64,000 bases of DNA, taken from contig NZ_JAOCZP010000002.1 of assembly GCF_025336525.1 (NCBI RefSeq), positions 310,001 to 374,000 of the forward strand. Direction: 5' to 3'. The translations under genes were made by a program, and so were the position numbers. The notes beneath the pieces are model-generated. The model was not told the origin of the DNA, did no database searches, and saw only the letters and a list, made by a program, of their open reading frames with translations. Shown here one piece after another: positions 1 to 9,620 of the stretch; the first letter of the stretch is position 1, and each line of letters begins with the position of its first letter. The DNA comes from Chelativorans salis (GTDB lineage: Bacteria > Pseudomonadota > Alphaproteobacteria > Rhizobiales > Rhizobiaceae).

Positions 1-522
1 GGTAATGCTGGCGCCGCGGGCGATATAGATGACCTGGAGCGCCCAGAAGGCGGCGCACAGGATCGTCAGCCAATCGCCTATGACGAGCGCGACCGCGCCG
101 CCGCCCGAAAGCAGCCAGATGCCGGCGAGCGCGAAAAGGGCCGCCGGCCATACCACCCGGTGCGGCCATTGCCGGAACAACAACACGCCGAAAAAGGGCA
201 CCATCACGACGTAAAGGCCGGTAAGGAAGCCGGCGTTGGTGACCGTGGTTGTCATCAGCCCCACCTGCTGCGCGGCCATGCCCCCGAAAAGCAGGAGACC
301 GATCAACGTGAAGGCGCGCCAGTGCTCTGGCGCGAGCGGCGTGTGCGCCTGCCTGCTTTCGCGCAGCGCAAACGGCAGCATGGAAAGGCAGGCGATGGCA
401 AAACGCAGGCCGATGAAGAGAAACGGTCCCACCGCCTCCATTGCCGTCGACTGGGCGACAACGCCCATGCCCCACATGGCACCGGCGGCAAGCAGAAGCG
501 TGTTGGCTCGGAAACGGGTCAT
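1..522 (-). CDS. EamA/DMT-family transporter, 3' end cut by window edge
   Basis: Reading leftwards from an ATG at 522, 174 codons stay open to the first base of the window, so only the N-terminal part is present. The translation is almost entirely hydrophobic helices joined by short loops (MTRFRANTLLLAAGAMWG at the start; later a hydrophobic run with NAGFLTGLYVVMVPFFGV). This is the pattern of one EamA repeat of the drug/metabolite transporter superfamily, 10-helix inner-membrane carriers exporting amino acids or metabolites. The substrate cannot be told from sequence. Confident on family. Confidence 0.85.
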   Translation of the reverse strand, partial: MTRFRANTLLLAAGAMWGMGVVAQSTAMEAVGPFLFIGLRFAIACLSMLPFALRESRQAHTPLAPEHWRAFTLIGLLLFGGMAAQQVGLMTTTVTNAGFLTGLYVVMVPFFGVLLFRQWPHRVVWPAALFALAGIWLLSGGGAVALVIGDWLTILCAAFWALQVIYIARGASIT

Positions 523-644
523 CGGCGGGGTGTGTGGGAGCGATTTGGGATCCGGCGGTCTTAGCAGCGGCATTGCAGGGTGCAAAGCTTTTTGCTTCTC
601 CCCGATCCGATTTCTTGCTTCTCAAGAAACGGGACGCCCGCTCC

Positions 645-1769
645 TCATTCCGCGCGGGAGATGCGGATGATTTTTCCGTTGGACTCGTCCGTCAGCAGCC
701 AGACGGAGCCGTCCGGCGCCACCTCCACGTCGCGCAGGCGCCCCAAGGTACCTTCGAACAAACGCTCCTCGCCGGTGATTTCACCGCTGCCGTCACGCTC
801 GAGCCGCGCCAGGAGCTGGAAGCTGAGCGCCGCGACAAGGAAATCGCCCTCCCATTCGTGAAACATCGGGCCGTCATAAACCGCCATGCCGGAGGGCGCG
901 ATGGAGGGGTCCCAGTAATATCTCGGCTGCTCGTAGCCGGGCGCCTCGGCGCCGCGCTCGATCGATCGGCCGGAATAATGGCGACCGTAGGAGATGACGG
1001 GCCAGCCGTAGTTCTTGCCGGCTTCCGGTCGGTTGACCTCGTCGCCGCCGCGCGGGCCGTGCTCGACCGTCCACAGCGCGTCCGTCACCGGATCGAACAC
1101 CGCTCCTTGCGGGTTGCGGTGGCCGATGGACCAGATCTCGGGCGCGGCCTCCTCGGTGCCGACGAAGGGGTTGTCCTCTGGTACGCTGCCGTCGGGATTG
1201 ATGCGCATCACAGAGCCGGCGTGGTCGAAGGGATCCTGAGCGCGGTTCATGTCGCCGCGGTCGCCGATGGTGAAGAACAGGGTGCCGTCCGGGGCCGCTA
1301 CGATGCGCGAGCCGAAGTGCCGGCTTTCGCCGGTCTTGCGGTCCATGGAGAAGATGACCGCGACATCCTCCAGCCGCGCCGAGCCTTCTTCCTGCACCAG
1401 GCGGGCACGGGCGACCGCCGTGCCGGCGCCGCCTGGGCCGGGCTCGGCATAAGAAAGAAAGAGCGTGCGCGATGCCTCGAAGTCGGCGGCGAGCGCGACG
1501 TCCAGGAGCCCGCCTTGGCCCATCACGGCCACTTCGGGAACGCCGGAGACCGACTCAGAGAGCCTGCCGTCGGCAAAAATGCGCACGGTACCGGTGCGCT
1601 CGGTGACGATTGCGCCGCCGTCGGGAAGAAAATCGATGCCCCAGGGATGTTCCAGCCCGTCGGTCAGTATTTCGGCACGCAGTGCCACGTCACCGGCCTG
1701 GAAGACCTGCGCACCGGCGCTGGCGGGAAGGAGCGCCGCAACGAGCGCGGCCAGAACGATTTTCGGCAT
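645..1769 (-). CDS. Exported PQQ-dependent sugar (aldose) dehydrogenase
   Basis: 374 aa. The first 20 residues (MPKIVLAALVAALLPASAGA) form a signal peptide, so the protein works in the periplasm. The rest matches the glucose/sorbosone dehydrogenase beta-propeller family (COG2133, YliI type): HPWGIDFLPDG near the start, FTIGDRGDMNRAQD, SIGHRNPQGAVFDP, EHGPRGGDEVNRPEAGKNYGWP and a C-terminal VEVAPDGSVWLLTDESNGKIIRI. These enzymes oxidise aldose sugars with PQQ and pass electrons to the respiratory chain. An in-frame TTG at 1790 would add seven residues, but AAGGGG lies between it and the ATG at 1769, making that the ribosome site for 1769. Physiological substrate unknown. Confidence 0.88.
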   Translation of the reverse strand: MPKIVLAALVAALLPASAGAQVFQAGDVALRAEILTDGLEHPWGIDFLPDGGAIVTERTGTVRIFADGRLSESVSGVPEVAVMGQGGLLDVALAADFEASRTLFLSYAEPGPGGAGTAVARARLVQEEGSARLEDVAVIFSMDRKTGESRHFGSRIVAAPDGTLFFTIGDRGDMNRAQDPFDHAGSVMRINPDGSVPEDNPFVGTEEAAPEIWSIGHRNPQGAVFDPVTDALWTVEHGPRGGDEVNRPEAGKNYGWPVISYGRHYSGRSIERGAEAPGYEQPRYYWDPSIAPSGMAVYDGPMFHEWEGDFLVAALSFQLLARLERDGSGEITGEERLFEGTLGRLRDVEVAPDGSVWLLTDESNGKIIRISRAE

Positions 1770-2082
1770 TTGCTTCGACCCCTTGCTCAACCCTCGATCC
1801 GGTTGAAATAGTGTAAGGCAAACGGCAGGCCAAGGCCGGATCTGTGCATCGTTGGGGCGTTCCTCCCTTTGGAACGATCATATCCGTTTGCCAGCCAACC
1901 ATTGGGTTTCCGGCGCGGGGCGAAGATTCCGCGTGAAAAAGTCACAAAGATTGCTATATTTCGTAGAAATCGAACGAAGCGGTTCCGTTGGCCAAGGCTG
2001 CCGGACCGTTTTCTTTTTGTGTCCGCAGGCGCCGGGCCAGTGCCCGGAGAACAGCCCGGATGACGTCAGGAAGGTAGTGCAG
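1770..2082. other. Intergenic region between divergent sugar dehydrogenase and greA
   Basis: 313 bases without a supported gene. It must hold the divergent promoters. The half next to greA is A+T-richer and has a possible -10 (TATATT, about 1951-1956); a GGAAGG ribosome site precedes the greA ATG. No repeat or RNA gene was recognised. Confidence 0.5.
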
Positions 2083-2556
2083 ATGAACAAGGTCCCGATG
2101 ACCCTGGCCGGATACGATTCGCTGAAGGAGGAGCTGCGCTGGCGCCAGCAGGAAGAGCGGCCGCGCATCATCGAGGCGATCGCTGAGGCTCGCGCCCATG
2201 GTGACCTTTCCGAAAACGCCGAATATCACGCGGCCAAAGAGTCCCAGAGCATGAACGAGGGCCGCATCAGCGAGCTTGAGGATTTCATCGCCCGTGCCGA
2301 GGTGATCGACGTCAAGAAGCTTTCCGGCGATACGGTTAAGTTCGGTGCCACTGTGGTGCTGGTGGACGAGGACACGGACGAGGAGAAGACCTACCAGATC
2401 GTCGGCGATCAGGAGGCGGACGTGAAGTCCGGCCGCATCTCCATCTCCTCGCCAATCGCGCGGGCGCTGATCGGCAAGGGCGCGGGCGATTCCATTGAGG
2501 TCAACGCGCCGGGTGGCGCGCGCGGCTACGAGGTGCTCCGGGTCCAGTACGGCTGA
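2083..2556 (+). CDS. greA: Transcription elongation factor GreA
   Basis: 157 aa, the usual GreA length. GreA enters the RNA polymerase secondary channel and stimulates cleavage of backtracked transcripts. The N-terminal coiled coil is recognisable ([42 protein letters not shown] with the acidic DLSENAEY tip), followed by the FKBP-like C-terminal domain ([40 protein letters not shown]). An in-frame start at 1852 would give a 234-residue protein; the ATG at 2083 is preceded by GGAAGG and begins where the family begins. The lps glycosyltransferase genes follow directly, a conserved rhizobial order. Confidence 0.97.
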   Translation: MNKVPMTLAGYDSLKEELRWRQQEERPRIIEAIAEARAHGDLSENAEYHAAKESQSMNEGRISELEDFIARAEVIDVKKLSGDTVKFGATVVLVDEDTDEEKTYQIVGDQEADVKSGRISISSPIARALIGKGAGDSIEVNAPGGARGYEVLRVQYG

Positions 2557-2558
2557 GT

Positions 2559-3662
2559 ATGGAGGCCGAAGCCGTGACGGCGGGTGCCGAGGCGAGCGCT
2601 GCCGCCGCTCCGCCCGACATGCGCCGCGTCGAGGTGGTGGCGCCCAACTTCAAGCGCCGCCTCTCCGGCGTCACCAGCACTATCGTGCAGTTGATCCCGC
2701 TGCAGGCGCGGGCGACTGGGGTTGCCGCGCTGGGGCCCGGCCTGCCCGAGGATCTGCCGAAGATGCGGTGGTGGCAGGTGCCGGCGCTTTTGACCAAGCC
2801 GGCGGAAAGGCCGTTCCGCATCTGGCATGCGCGGCGCAATACGGAGATGCTGGCGGGGATCATCGCCAAGCACGTCTTCCGCGCGCCGCTAAGGCTTGTC
2901 TTCACCTCTGCGGCCCAGCGCGACCACCGTGCCTACACCAAATGGCTCATCCGCCGCATGGATGCGGTGGTGGCCACCAGTGCGCGCTCCGGCTCCTTTC
3001 TCAAGGTGCCTCATAAAGTCGTCATGCATGGCATCGACGTTGAGCGGTTCCATCCGCCGCGCGGGATCGGGGACGATTGGGCGGCCACCGGGCTGCCGGG
3101 GCGCTACGGTATCGGCTGTTTCGGGCGCATCCGCCACCAGAAGGGGACGGATCTCTTCATTGCCGCCATGGTCGAATTGCTGCCACGCTACCCGGACTGG
3201 ACGGCGCTGGTGTTCGGCCGTGTGACGACGGAGCATGGTGCTTTCGCGGATGCGCTTCGAGACCGCGTGCGGGAGGCGGGGCTCGGCGACCGGATCCGTT
3301 TCATGGGCGAGGTTCCGGATGTGGCACCGTGGTACCGTTGCGTTACACTGTGCGTGGCTCCTTCACGCAACGAGGGCTTCGGGCTCACACCGCTCGAAGC
3401 CATGGCGACGGGCACAGCGACGGTGGCGAGCGATGCCGGCGCCTATGCGGAGATGATCGTGCCGGGGGAAACCGGCGCCGTGGTGCCGGCCGGCGAGGGC
3501 AGGGCACTCACCGGCGCCATCGAGGCCTATATGGCCGATCCTGCGATGGCGAAGCAGCAAGGCGAAGCCGCACGCGCCCATGTGACCGCCCGGTTCGCCT
3601 TGGCACGCGAGGCGGATGCGCTCGCGGAGGTTTATGAAGGGCTCTGGAAGGGGGAGGCATGA
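2559..3662 (+). CDS. lpsB: LPS core glycosyltransferase LpsB/LpcC (GT4)
   Basis: 367 aa, starting two bases after the greA stop. It is a GT-B glycosyltransferase of family GT4: IGCFGRIRHQKGTDLFIAAM opens the C-terminal Rossmann domain and the nucleotide-sugar E-x7-E motif reads EGFGLTPLE. The N-terminal IEVAPNFKRRLSGVTS-type block (here VEVVAPNFKRRLSGVTS) matches what I remember of rhizobial LpcC/LpsB, mannosyltransferases of the lipopolysaccharide core. greA-lpsB adjacency is known from Sinorhizobium meliloti. The first 20 residues are Ala-rich and atypical; the ATG at 2619 (MRRVEVVAPNF) may be the true start, though no good ribosome site is seen there. Acts at the cytoplasmic face of the inner membrane. 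Its 3' end overlaps the next gene by 4 bases. Confidence 0.85.
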   Translation: MEAEAVTAGAEASAAAAPPDMRRVEVVAPNFKRRLSGVTSTIVQLIPLQARATGVAALGPGLPEDLPKMRWWQVPALLTKPAERPFRIWHARRNTEMLAGIIAKHVFRAPLRLVFTSAAQRDHRAYTKWLIRRMDAVVATSARSGSFLKVPHKVVMHGIDVERFHPPRGIGDDWAATGLPGRYGIGCFGRIRHQKGTDLFIAAMVELLPRYPDWTALVFGRVTTEHGAFADALRDRVREAGLGDRIRFMGEVPDVAPWYRCVTLCVAPSRNEGFGLTPLEAMATGTATVASDAGAYAEMIVPGETGAVVPAGEGRALTGAIEAYMADPAMAKQQGEAARAHVTARFALAREADALAEVYEGLWKGEA

Positions 3663-4405
3663 AAGCCGAAGCCTTCATCATCCACCTTGCCCGCGCGCAT
3701 GGCCGGGCACGCCAAGTGGAGCGCCTGCGGCAAAGCCTGCCGCTACCCGTTACCGTCATCGATGCGGTGGACGGGCAGACGTTGCCCGAGGAGAAGGTCG
3801 CCGAGGTCTACAAGCCGCGGCTCCACAGGCCGCGCTACCCCTTTCCTCTGCGCATTTCAGAAATCGCCTGCTTCCTGTCGCACCGCAAGGCCTGGGCGGC
3901 GATCGTCGACCGCAAGCTCGACGCCGGGCTGGTGGTCGAGGACGACGTGGAGATCGACACTGCGCGCTTCGCCGAGGTTTTCGACTTGGCACTTGCCCAT
4001 ATGCAAGGCAACGACCTCGTGCGCTTTCCCAAGAAGGCGCGAGGCGAAAAGGGTCGCGTGGCGGCACATTCCGGTGTGGCGCGACTCATCGCTCCGCGCC
4101 ACCCGCGCCTCGGCATGCAGGCGCAGCTCGTCAGCCGCGATGCGGCCAAAGCGCTGCTCACCTTCACGCATGTGTTCGACAGGCCTGTCGATACGACGGT
4201 GCAGATGCAGTGGCTGCACGGCGTGCGCGTGCTGAGCGCCATGCCGGTCGCCATCCGCGAAGTGGCTGGGGAGTTGGGCGGGACGACGGTGCAGGGGAAG
4301 GGAAAGCCGTTTGTGGAAGTTCTGGCGCGGGAGGTGCAACGGACGATCTATCGGGCGTCGGTAAGGGCCCGCAACGTTCTGGACCTGCGAATGTTGGCAC
4401 GGTAG
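3659..4405 (+). CDS. Glycosyltransferase family 25 (LPS core)
   Basis: 248 aa. It begins as MKAEAFIIHLARAHGRARQVERL, the usual opening of GT25 (LPS glycosyltransferases, LgtB/LpsC-like), with PLPVTVIDAVDGQTL, EIACFLSHRKAWAAIVD and the nucleotide/metal-binding VVEDDVEID (EDD motif near residue 98). These enzymes usually add galactose or a similar sugar to LPS core. An ATGA overlap with the preceding lpsB gene implies translational coupling in one operon. The sugar donor cannot be read from sequence. Confidence 0.85.
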   Translation: MKAEAFIIHLARAHGRARQVERLRQSLPLPVTVIDAVDGQTLPEEKVAEVYKPRLHRPRYPFPLRISEIACFLSHRKAWAAIVDRKLDAGLVVEDDVEIDTARFAEVFDLALAHMQGNDLVRFPKKARGEKGRVAAHSGVARLIAPRHPRLGMQAQLVSRDAAKALLTFTHVFDRPVDTTVQMQWLHGVRVLSAMPVAIREVAGELGGTTVQGKGKPFVEVLAREVQRTIYRASVRARNVLDLRMLAR

Positions 4406-4427
4406 GCGCGGCGGACGAACGAGAGGC

Positions 4428-5102
4428 ATGGTCGATATGGTCAGAAAGAGAGCATTCATTGTGGGCAACGGCTCTTTGCCTTTCGACATGTCAGAGCGTG
4501 TCGACGCCAGCGATCATGTCGTTCGCTTCAACGAGCCGAAGAAGTCCATCGGCATGAGCGGCACAAAGACCAAATGGCTGTTTGTCGCCAATTCGGGAAA
4601 GCCGATGCAGCGGCGGCTGAACGACCCAAACTATCCCACTTCGCCGATCGTGCGGGCCGCAGACATGGTCTTCTTTCTCTATCACCCGACAATTATACGC
4701 AACTACTTCATTCAGCCCAATTTCCTGTCGCGTCTCAAAGGGCGACGCGGAGACTGGACCCAGGATGCGCTCGCAATGTTCGGCGAGGCGGGCAAGACGG
4801 TGGCGATCCTGCCCCCGACCTATTACGAAGAGGGGTGCGCGGAGTTGGGCCTGACATCTGCGATGCTGACCAGCGTGTTCCCAAGCTCCGGATACTTTGG
4901 TATCCGGTACGCGCTTGAGCGTCTTCCCGCTGAGGAATGGGACGTGGAGATTGCCGGTTTCAGTTGGCAAGGCTGGAAACGCCACGCTTGGGGTGATGAG
5001 CAGGCCTGGGTGAAGCAGAAGGTGGGGGAGCGCAGTATCCGCATATGGTCGGTCGAGAAAGACCGGGCGGACTCGAACGAAAAGGACAAGGAAATTGGAT
5101 AG
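4428..5102 (+). CDS. Sialyltransferase-like (GT29-type) glycosyltransferase
   Basis: 224 aa. The protein carries the two blocks that define the GT29 sialyltransferase fold. An L-type motif, FIVGNGSLPFDMSE...DASDHVVRFNEP, lies near residues 9-37. An S-type motif, PSSGYFGIRYALERLP...VEIAGFSWQG, lies near 150-183, followed by KRHAWGDEQAW, which supplies the His and Glu of the third motif. Such proteins occur in rhizobial genomes, sometimes under misleading names, and are presumed to modify LPS core or a surface glycan. The transferred sugar need not be sialic acid. GAGAGG lies just before the ATG; a second ATG at 4437 is possible. It sits in the greA-lpsB operon, 22 bases after the GT25 gene, and overlaps the next gene by 8 bases. 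Confidence 0.75.
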   Translation: MVDMVRKRAFIVGNGSLPFDMSERVDASDHVVRFNEPKKSIGMSGTKTKWLFVANSGKPMQRRLNDPNYPTSPIVRAADMVFFLYHPTIIRNYFIQPNFLSRLKGRRGDWTQDALAMFGEAGKTVAILPPTYYEEGCAELGLTSAMLTSVFPSSGYFGIRYALERLPAEEWDVEIAGFSWQGWKRHAWGDEQAWVKQKVGERSIRIWSVEKDRADSNEKDKEIG

Positions 5103-5796
5103 AAAGCTTAATATTTATATCGGTTGGGATTCCCGTGAGCCAATCGCCTATGACGTTGCAAAAAAGACATTGATGGAACGGACAAGCATTCCCGTCGAGG
5201 TGCATCCGATCAAGCTTGCCGACCTGGTCGAGAAGGGCGCCTATACGCGCGAGGTCGACCCGCTTGCCTCCACGGAATTCACCTATTCGCGCTTCTTCAC
5301 GCCGTGGCTCGCCGACTACAAGGGCTGGGCGCTCTTCTGCGACTGCGACTTCCTCTTCCTCGATGATGTGGCCAAGCTGCTCGACTACCGCGATCCAACC
5401 AAGGCGGTGCTGTGTGTCAAGCACGACTACACCCCGAAGGCGACGGTGAAGATGGACGGTAAGGCGCAGACCAACTATCCGCGCAAGAACTGGTCGTCCT
5501 TCATGCTTTTCAACTGCGAGCATCCTTCTACAAAGACGCTCACGCCGGAGGTGATCAACCGGGAGACCGGCGCCTACCTGCACCGCATGCAGTGGGCGAA
5601 GGACGAGGAAATCGGCGGAATCCCTGAAACCTGGAACTGGCTGGAAGGCTGGAGCGAGAAGCCGGCGGCTGGCACGCCGAGTGCAATCCATTTCACCAAT
5701 GGCGGTCCATGGTTCAAGGACTGGCAGAATGTGGATTACGGCGATCTCTGGCGCGCGGAAGCGGATAAAGTTGATCCGAACTGGAAGCCGATCTGA
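5095..5796 (+). CDS. Glycosyltransferase, GT8-like GT-A fold
   Basis: 233 aa, initiating at TTG 5095 inside the end of the preceding gene. An AGGACAAGGA ribosome site justifies this unusual start. The sequence LNIYIGWDSREPIAYDVAKKTL, then SRFFTPWLADYKGWALFCDCDFLFLDDVAKL with a DCD metal-binding motif near residue 84, and the C-terminal AIHFTNGGPWFKDW, match a GT-A family related to GT8. It probably adds one residue of the LPS core, like its neighbours. It is the last plus-strand gene of the cluster and converges on the minus-strand lps genes. Confidence 0.75.
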   Translation: MDRKLNIYIGWDSREPIAYDVAKKTLMERTSIPVEVHPIKLADLVEKGAYTREVDPLASTEFTYSRFFTPWLADYKGWALFCDCDFLFLDDVAKLLDYRDPTKAVLCVKHDYTPKATVKMDGKAQTNYPRKNWSSFMLFNCEHPSTKTLTPEVINRETGAYLHRMQWAKDEEIGGIPETWNWLEGWSEKPAAGTPSAIHFTNGGPWFKDWQNVDYGDLWRAEADKVDPNWKPI

Positions 5797-5877
5797 GGGG
5801 CCGGCGGCGGGCGGACCGGTTTCCAGCGCCCGCCGGGCCAAGGCCAACCTTCGAACAGGAGAGACCGCATCTTTTTA

Positions 5878-5916
5878 AGAGCCTGAAATCACGCCATTCT
5901 TTTCGATTCAGGCTCT
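5878..5916. terminator. Bidirectional hairpin between convergent lps operons
   Basis: AGAGCCTGAAATC at 5878-5890 pairs with GATTCAGGCTCT at 5905-5916, one base bulged. A T-run lies to the left (5872-5876), useful to minus-strand transcripts. The hairpin overlaps the last codons of the minus-strand gene. Probably a shared terminator for the two facing operons. Confidence 0.6.
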
Positions 5917-6791
5917 AAGATGTTCCCACGCATAGCCATTTTTCAGTTCCGAAAGCGAGTACTGGTTGTTTGCTAGATGTGCAAACCAAGCTTGCCGGTC
6001 GGGCTCGATGCGCAGCATCTGCGGACCGGCAAGCGCCTCCCAAGGGAAGCGAATGGGATAGGCCGCGCAATGCTCTTCGCAAAGCACCGGGATACCCTGC
6101 CGAATAGCCTCAACCGCCACATTGCTGTTGAAGCAAACGACAGCCGCCGCACGATCAAGATCGTCTTGCAGGCTGCCGCTGCTTACCACCAGATTTGCAT
6201 CGGCGGGAGGGGAGGGCTCTGAAAGCGTCCCGTCCGGACTTCCCCGTTCATCAACGTTTTTTGCGCCAGGTTTCTCACGCCAGATGATAGGCATGTCGGA
6301 GAAGTGCCGTATGCGACGGATAGTCTCCTCGCACCAGTCGTTGCAGCCGAAGAACCAGCGGATGGCCGGTGTGGGCGGTAGGACAAGGATGGCATCGCCC
6401 TTTCCTCCGCGCCAAGGCAAGAGAGGATAGTGCTTGGCAAAATAGCGACGAAAGCGTTCTTTACCCCGCCCGTCATCCAGTTTGTGGCGTGGCCATTCTT
6501 GGTGACACGGAACCATCGATGTGAGCGACCGAGCCGTTCAAGCCAATGCGTACTTCGAGTGAAATAGCCGTGATCGATGTAGTAGAAGTCGATCTTCCGT
6601 TTTTGAGAGTATCTGTAGAGCAGCCCCGTACCACGGAGTATGCCGTACATCGCCACCGCTGTTGTGTCCGCGGGAAGCCCGTCCTCGAGGATCGTTGAGA
6701 CGTGTCGCAGAGGGGCCTTTGCGCCGCGGCAGAATGCCCCCGTTACGGTGGGGCTCAGACCAACCCCGGTGTGGAAGCCGTAGAGAGTCAC
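5908..6791 (-). pseudogene. Frameshifted polysaccharide biosynthesis gene
   Basis: Two overlapping minus-strand frames make sense only when joined. The first (6791 down to about 6484) reads MTLYGFHTGVGLSP...KIDFYYIDHGYF...RWFRVTKNGHAT. The second (about 6483 to 5908) continues KLDDGRGKERFRRYFAKHYPLLPWRGGKGDAILVLPPT...FNSNVAVEAIRQGIPVLCEE. One added base in the short A-run at 6481-6483 (T on the plus strand) restores one product of about 295 residues. The second half recalls capsule-synthesis (KpsC/KpsS-like) proteins, with the FNSNVAVEAIRQGIPV block. It may be a sequencing slip or a recent inactivation. It lies 5 bases after the neighbouring transferase gene, in the lrp-side lps operon. Confidence 0.7.
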
Positions 6792-6796
6792 GATTT

Positions 6797-7639
6797 CTAG
6801 ACGTCGCCTACCAGCCCAAGTTTACGGAGAATCTTGCGCGGTAGCGGTTCCATCCCCCGAGAGCGCAAGCTTGACCTACCAAGCTGTTTGGCGTGATCAC
6901 CTTTCAAGTGGTCCATGTAGGTTCCGAGAGCCGAGTGGACGAATGGATGGCGTGAAACCTCGTAACTGGAAATTGTCTCGGCATCGATTGTGCCCACTGC
7001 GCATAGGACGCTGCGAACCACGTCGAAAACGAAGGAATCGTGCCACTCATTCAGTGTATAGATCTCGCCCGACACATACATTGCCTGCATCGTCCTGAAG
7101 AACTCCAGTGCGTTAGGGTGGCCCATGTCGAAGCGCAGGAAGCCGCATTCGCTATGGGTGTAGCGGCGGCCGAGATAGAGGAGAAAGGCATCGCCTAGCG
7201 AGGAGATAAGGTCTTCTGGAATAGGCTTTGTCGTCACTGTATCGGCATCAAGCCACACAAGGTAACGGGAACTTGTGCGCGATGCCTGGGTGCAATACGC
7301 AAAGACTTTGTTTGAAAACTTCACCGCGTCATACTTGAAATTGTACTTATACGTCAGCTTTGTGCGTGCCTCTTTTGCTGCGCTCGATTCCGGCAACCCG
7401 TTCTGCCAAGGTTCTTTGTTGGCTTCCTTGAAGGCTACCAGAGCTGGGCATGCCTGGTGCAGATCCACGACTTCAAGGCGCTTGGACTGTTCCTGCAACT
7501 CAAAATTTTCGGCATAGACCGTGAGCCGTACATTTTCCGGCCAATATTCGAGGAAAGTCTGCACCATCGTCTGACCATATTTCTCATAGCCGCCGCGGTG
7601 CATGGTTGTGACGAGGTTGACATCGTGCGTATCTGTCAT
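6797..7639 (-). CDS. Putative glycosyltransferase (GT-A type) of the lps locus
   Basis: 280 aa from the ATG at 7639. The protein has no signal peptide, shows a GT-A-like DAD motif (RYLVWLDADTVTTKPIP) near the middle and ECGFLRFDMGHPNALEFF after it, a pattern seen in uncharacterised sugar transferases of rhizobial surface-polysaccharide clusters. A TTG at 7666 would extend it by nine residues, but AAGGAC sits just before the ATG at 7639. Base composition is somewhat A+T-richer than neighbours. It follows lrp on the same strand after a 226-base gap, in the place held by lpsC/D/E in S. meliloti. Confidence 0.6.
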   Translation of the reverse strand: MTDTHDVNLVTTMHRGGYEKYGQTMVQTFLEYWPENVRLTVYAENFELQEQSKRLEVVDLHQACPALVAFKEANKEPWQNGLPESSAAKEARTKLTYKYNFKYDAVKFSNKVFAYCTQASRTSSRYLVWLDADTVTTKPIPEDLISSLGDAFLLYLGRRYTHSECGFLRFDMGHPNALEFFRTMQAMYVSGEIYTLNEWHDSFVFDVVRSVLCAVGTIDAETISSYEVSRHPFVHSALGTYMDHLKGDHAKQLGRSSLRSRGMEPLPRKILRKLGLVGDV

Positions 7640-7865
7640 GTGTAGTTTTGTCCTTGGAAAATACAAAGCGGTCTAGGTATGACCAGTGCTGAAACCTGAT
7701 AGACGAAAAGGAACCTGATAGACGAAAGCATCGTGGGAGTGAAGGGATATCTTCCGTAGGCAATTTCGCAAGACATGGAATAATATGTCACACCAGCAAG
7801 CGCTTGCCACAGAGGCTTTTTTTAACTCGCTTACCTTAAGGTCACTGATCAGTGTGGCACGTAGC

Positions 7866-8339
7866 CTACTCAATCGCCACCAGCCCCTCGTCCTTCACCT
7901 GCCGGATCGTCAGCGCCGTGCGCACGGTGTCGACATTCGGTGCCGAGGTCAGCTCCTCGATGACGAAGGTTTGGAAGGTGCCCAGGTCCGTCGCCACGCA
8001 GTGCAGGAGAAAGTCCGAATCGCCCGAGACCATCCAGGCGCGGCGGACGATGGGCCACTTGCGGGTGCGCTCGGCGAAGGTCTTCAGCTCTACTTCCGAC
8101 TGGTGGTGCAGGCCGATAAGGCAGAAGGCGACGACGTCGTAGCCGAGTGCGGGGCTGTTGAGGAGGCCGCGGTAGCCCTTGATGATGCCGCTCTCCTCCA
8201 GCCGCTTCACACGGCGCAGGCAGGGCGGGGCGGAAATGCCGACGCGTCGCGATAGTTCGACATTGGTGATGCGCCCGTCGTCCTGCAGTTCGCGGAGAAT
8301 CTTCCAGTCGATGGCGTCGAGGTCAGCCTTCAACGGCAT
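7866..8339 (-). CDS. lrp: Lrp/AsnC-family transcriptional regulator
   Basis: 157 aa, standard for the family. The N-terminal helix-turn-helix is clear (DAIDWKILRELQDDGRITNVELSRRVGISAPPCLRRVKRLEESGIIKGY), followed by the RAM ligand-binding domain (VAFCLIGLHHQ, RRAWMVSGDSDFLLHCVATDLGTFQTFV). The ATG at 8339 with AGGAACC upstream is preferred to a frame that starts 46 codons earlier. An lrp gene beside the lps genes and in divergent position to trxB matches the S. meliloti lrp-lpsCDE region as I recall it. Likely ligand is an amino acid. Confidence 0.9.
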   Translation of the reverse strand: MPLKADLDAIDWKILRELQDDGRITNVELSRRVGISAPPCLRRVKRLEESGIIKGYRGLLNSPALGYDVVAFCLIGLHHQSEVELKTFAERTRKWPIVRRAWMVSGDSDFLLHCVATDLGTFQTFVIEELTSAPNVDTVRTALTIRQVKDEGLVAIE

Positions 8340-8589
8340 GCGGTTCCTATCCTGCGACGATGCGCACGAATCTGTCGTATTTGCGAAATAAAACTTATGG
8401 CATACGCTGGCTGTAGCCAAGTAAGTTGCCTTGCACGATCCGCATTTTAAAGCGCGCGCCTTCGACAGGACAGGCACTGCGCGACAACCGGTAGCTGTTG
8501 GAAAACCGTTCTTCGCCTTGCGCGAAGGGGTGTGGAATAATTAGATCGACTGCGGCTCGCGGCGCTGCCGTGCGGCCCGTTGGTATTGA

Positions 8590-9579
<990 letters not shown>

Positions 9580-9620
9580 AAAGACGGCGAACGCCTAAAA
9601 AATAAAAGGGGAATCCGGCG

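Noticed and set aside
1852-2082. N-terminal extension of greA (77 residues)
   Set aside because: Lacks family similarity; the internal ATG at 2083 has a good ribosome site and gives the standard length.
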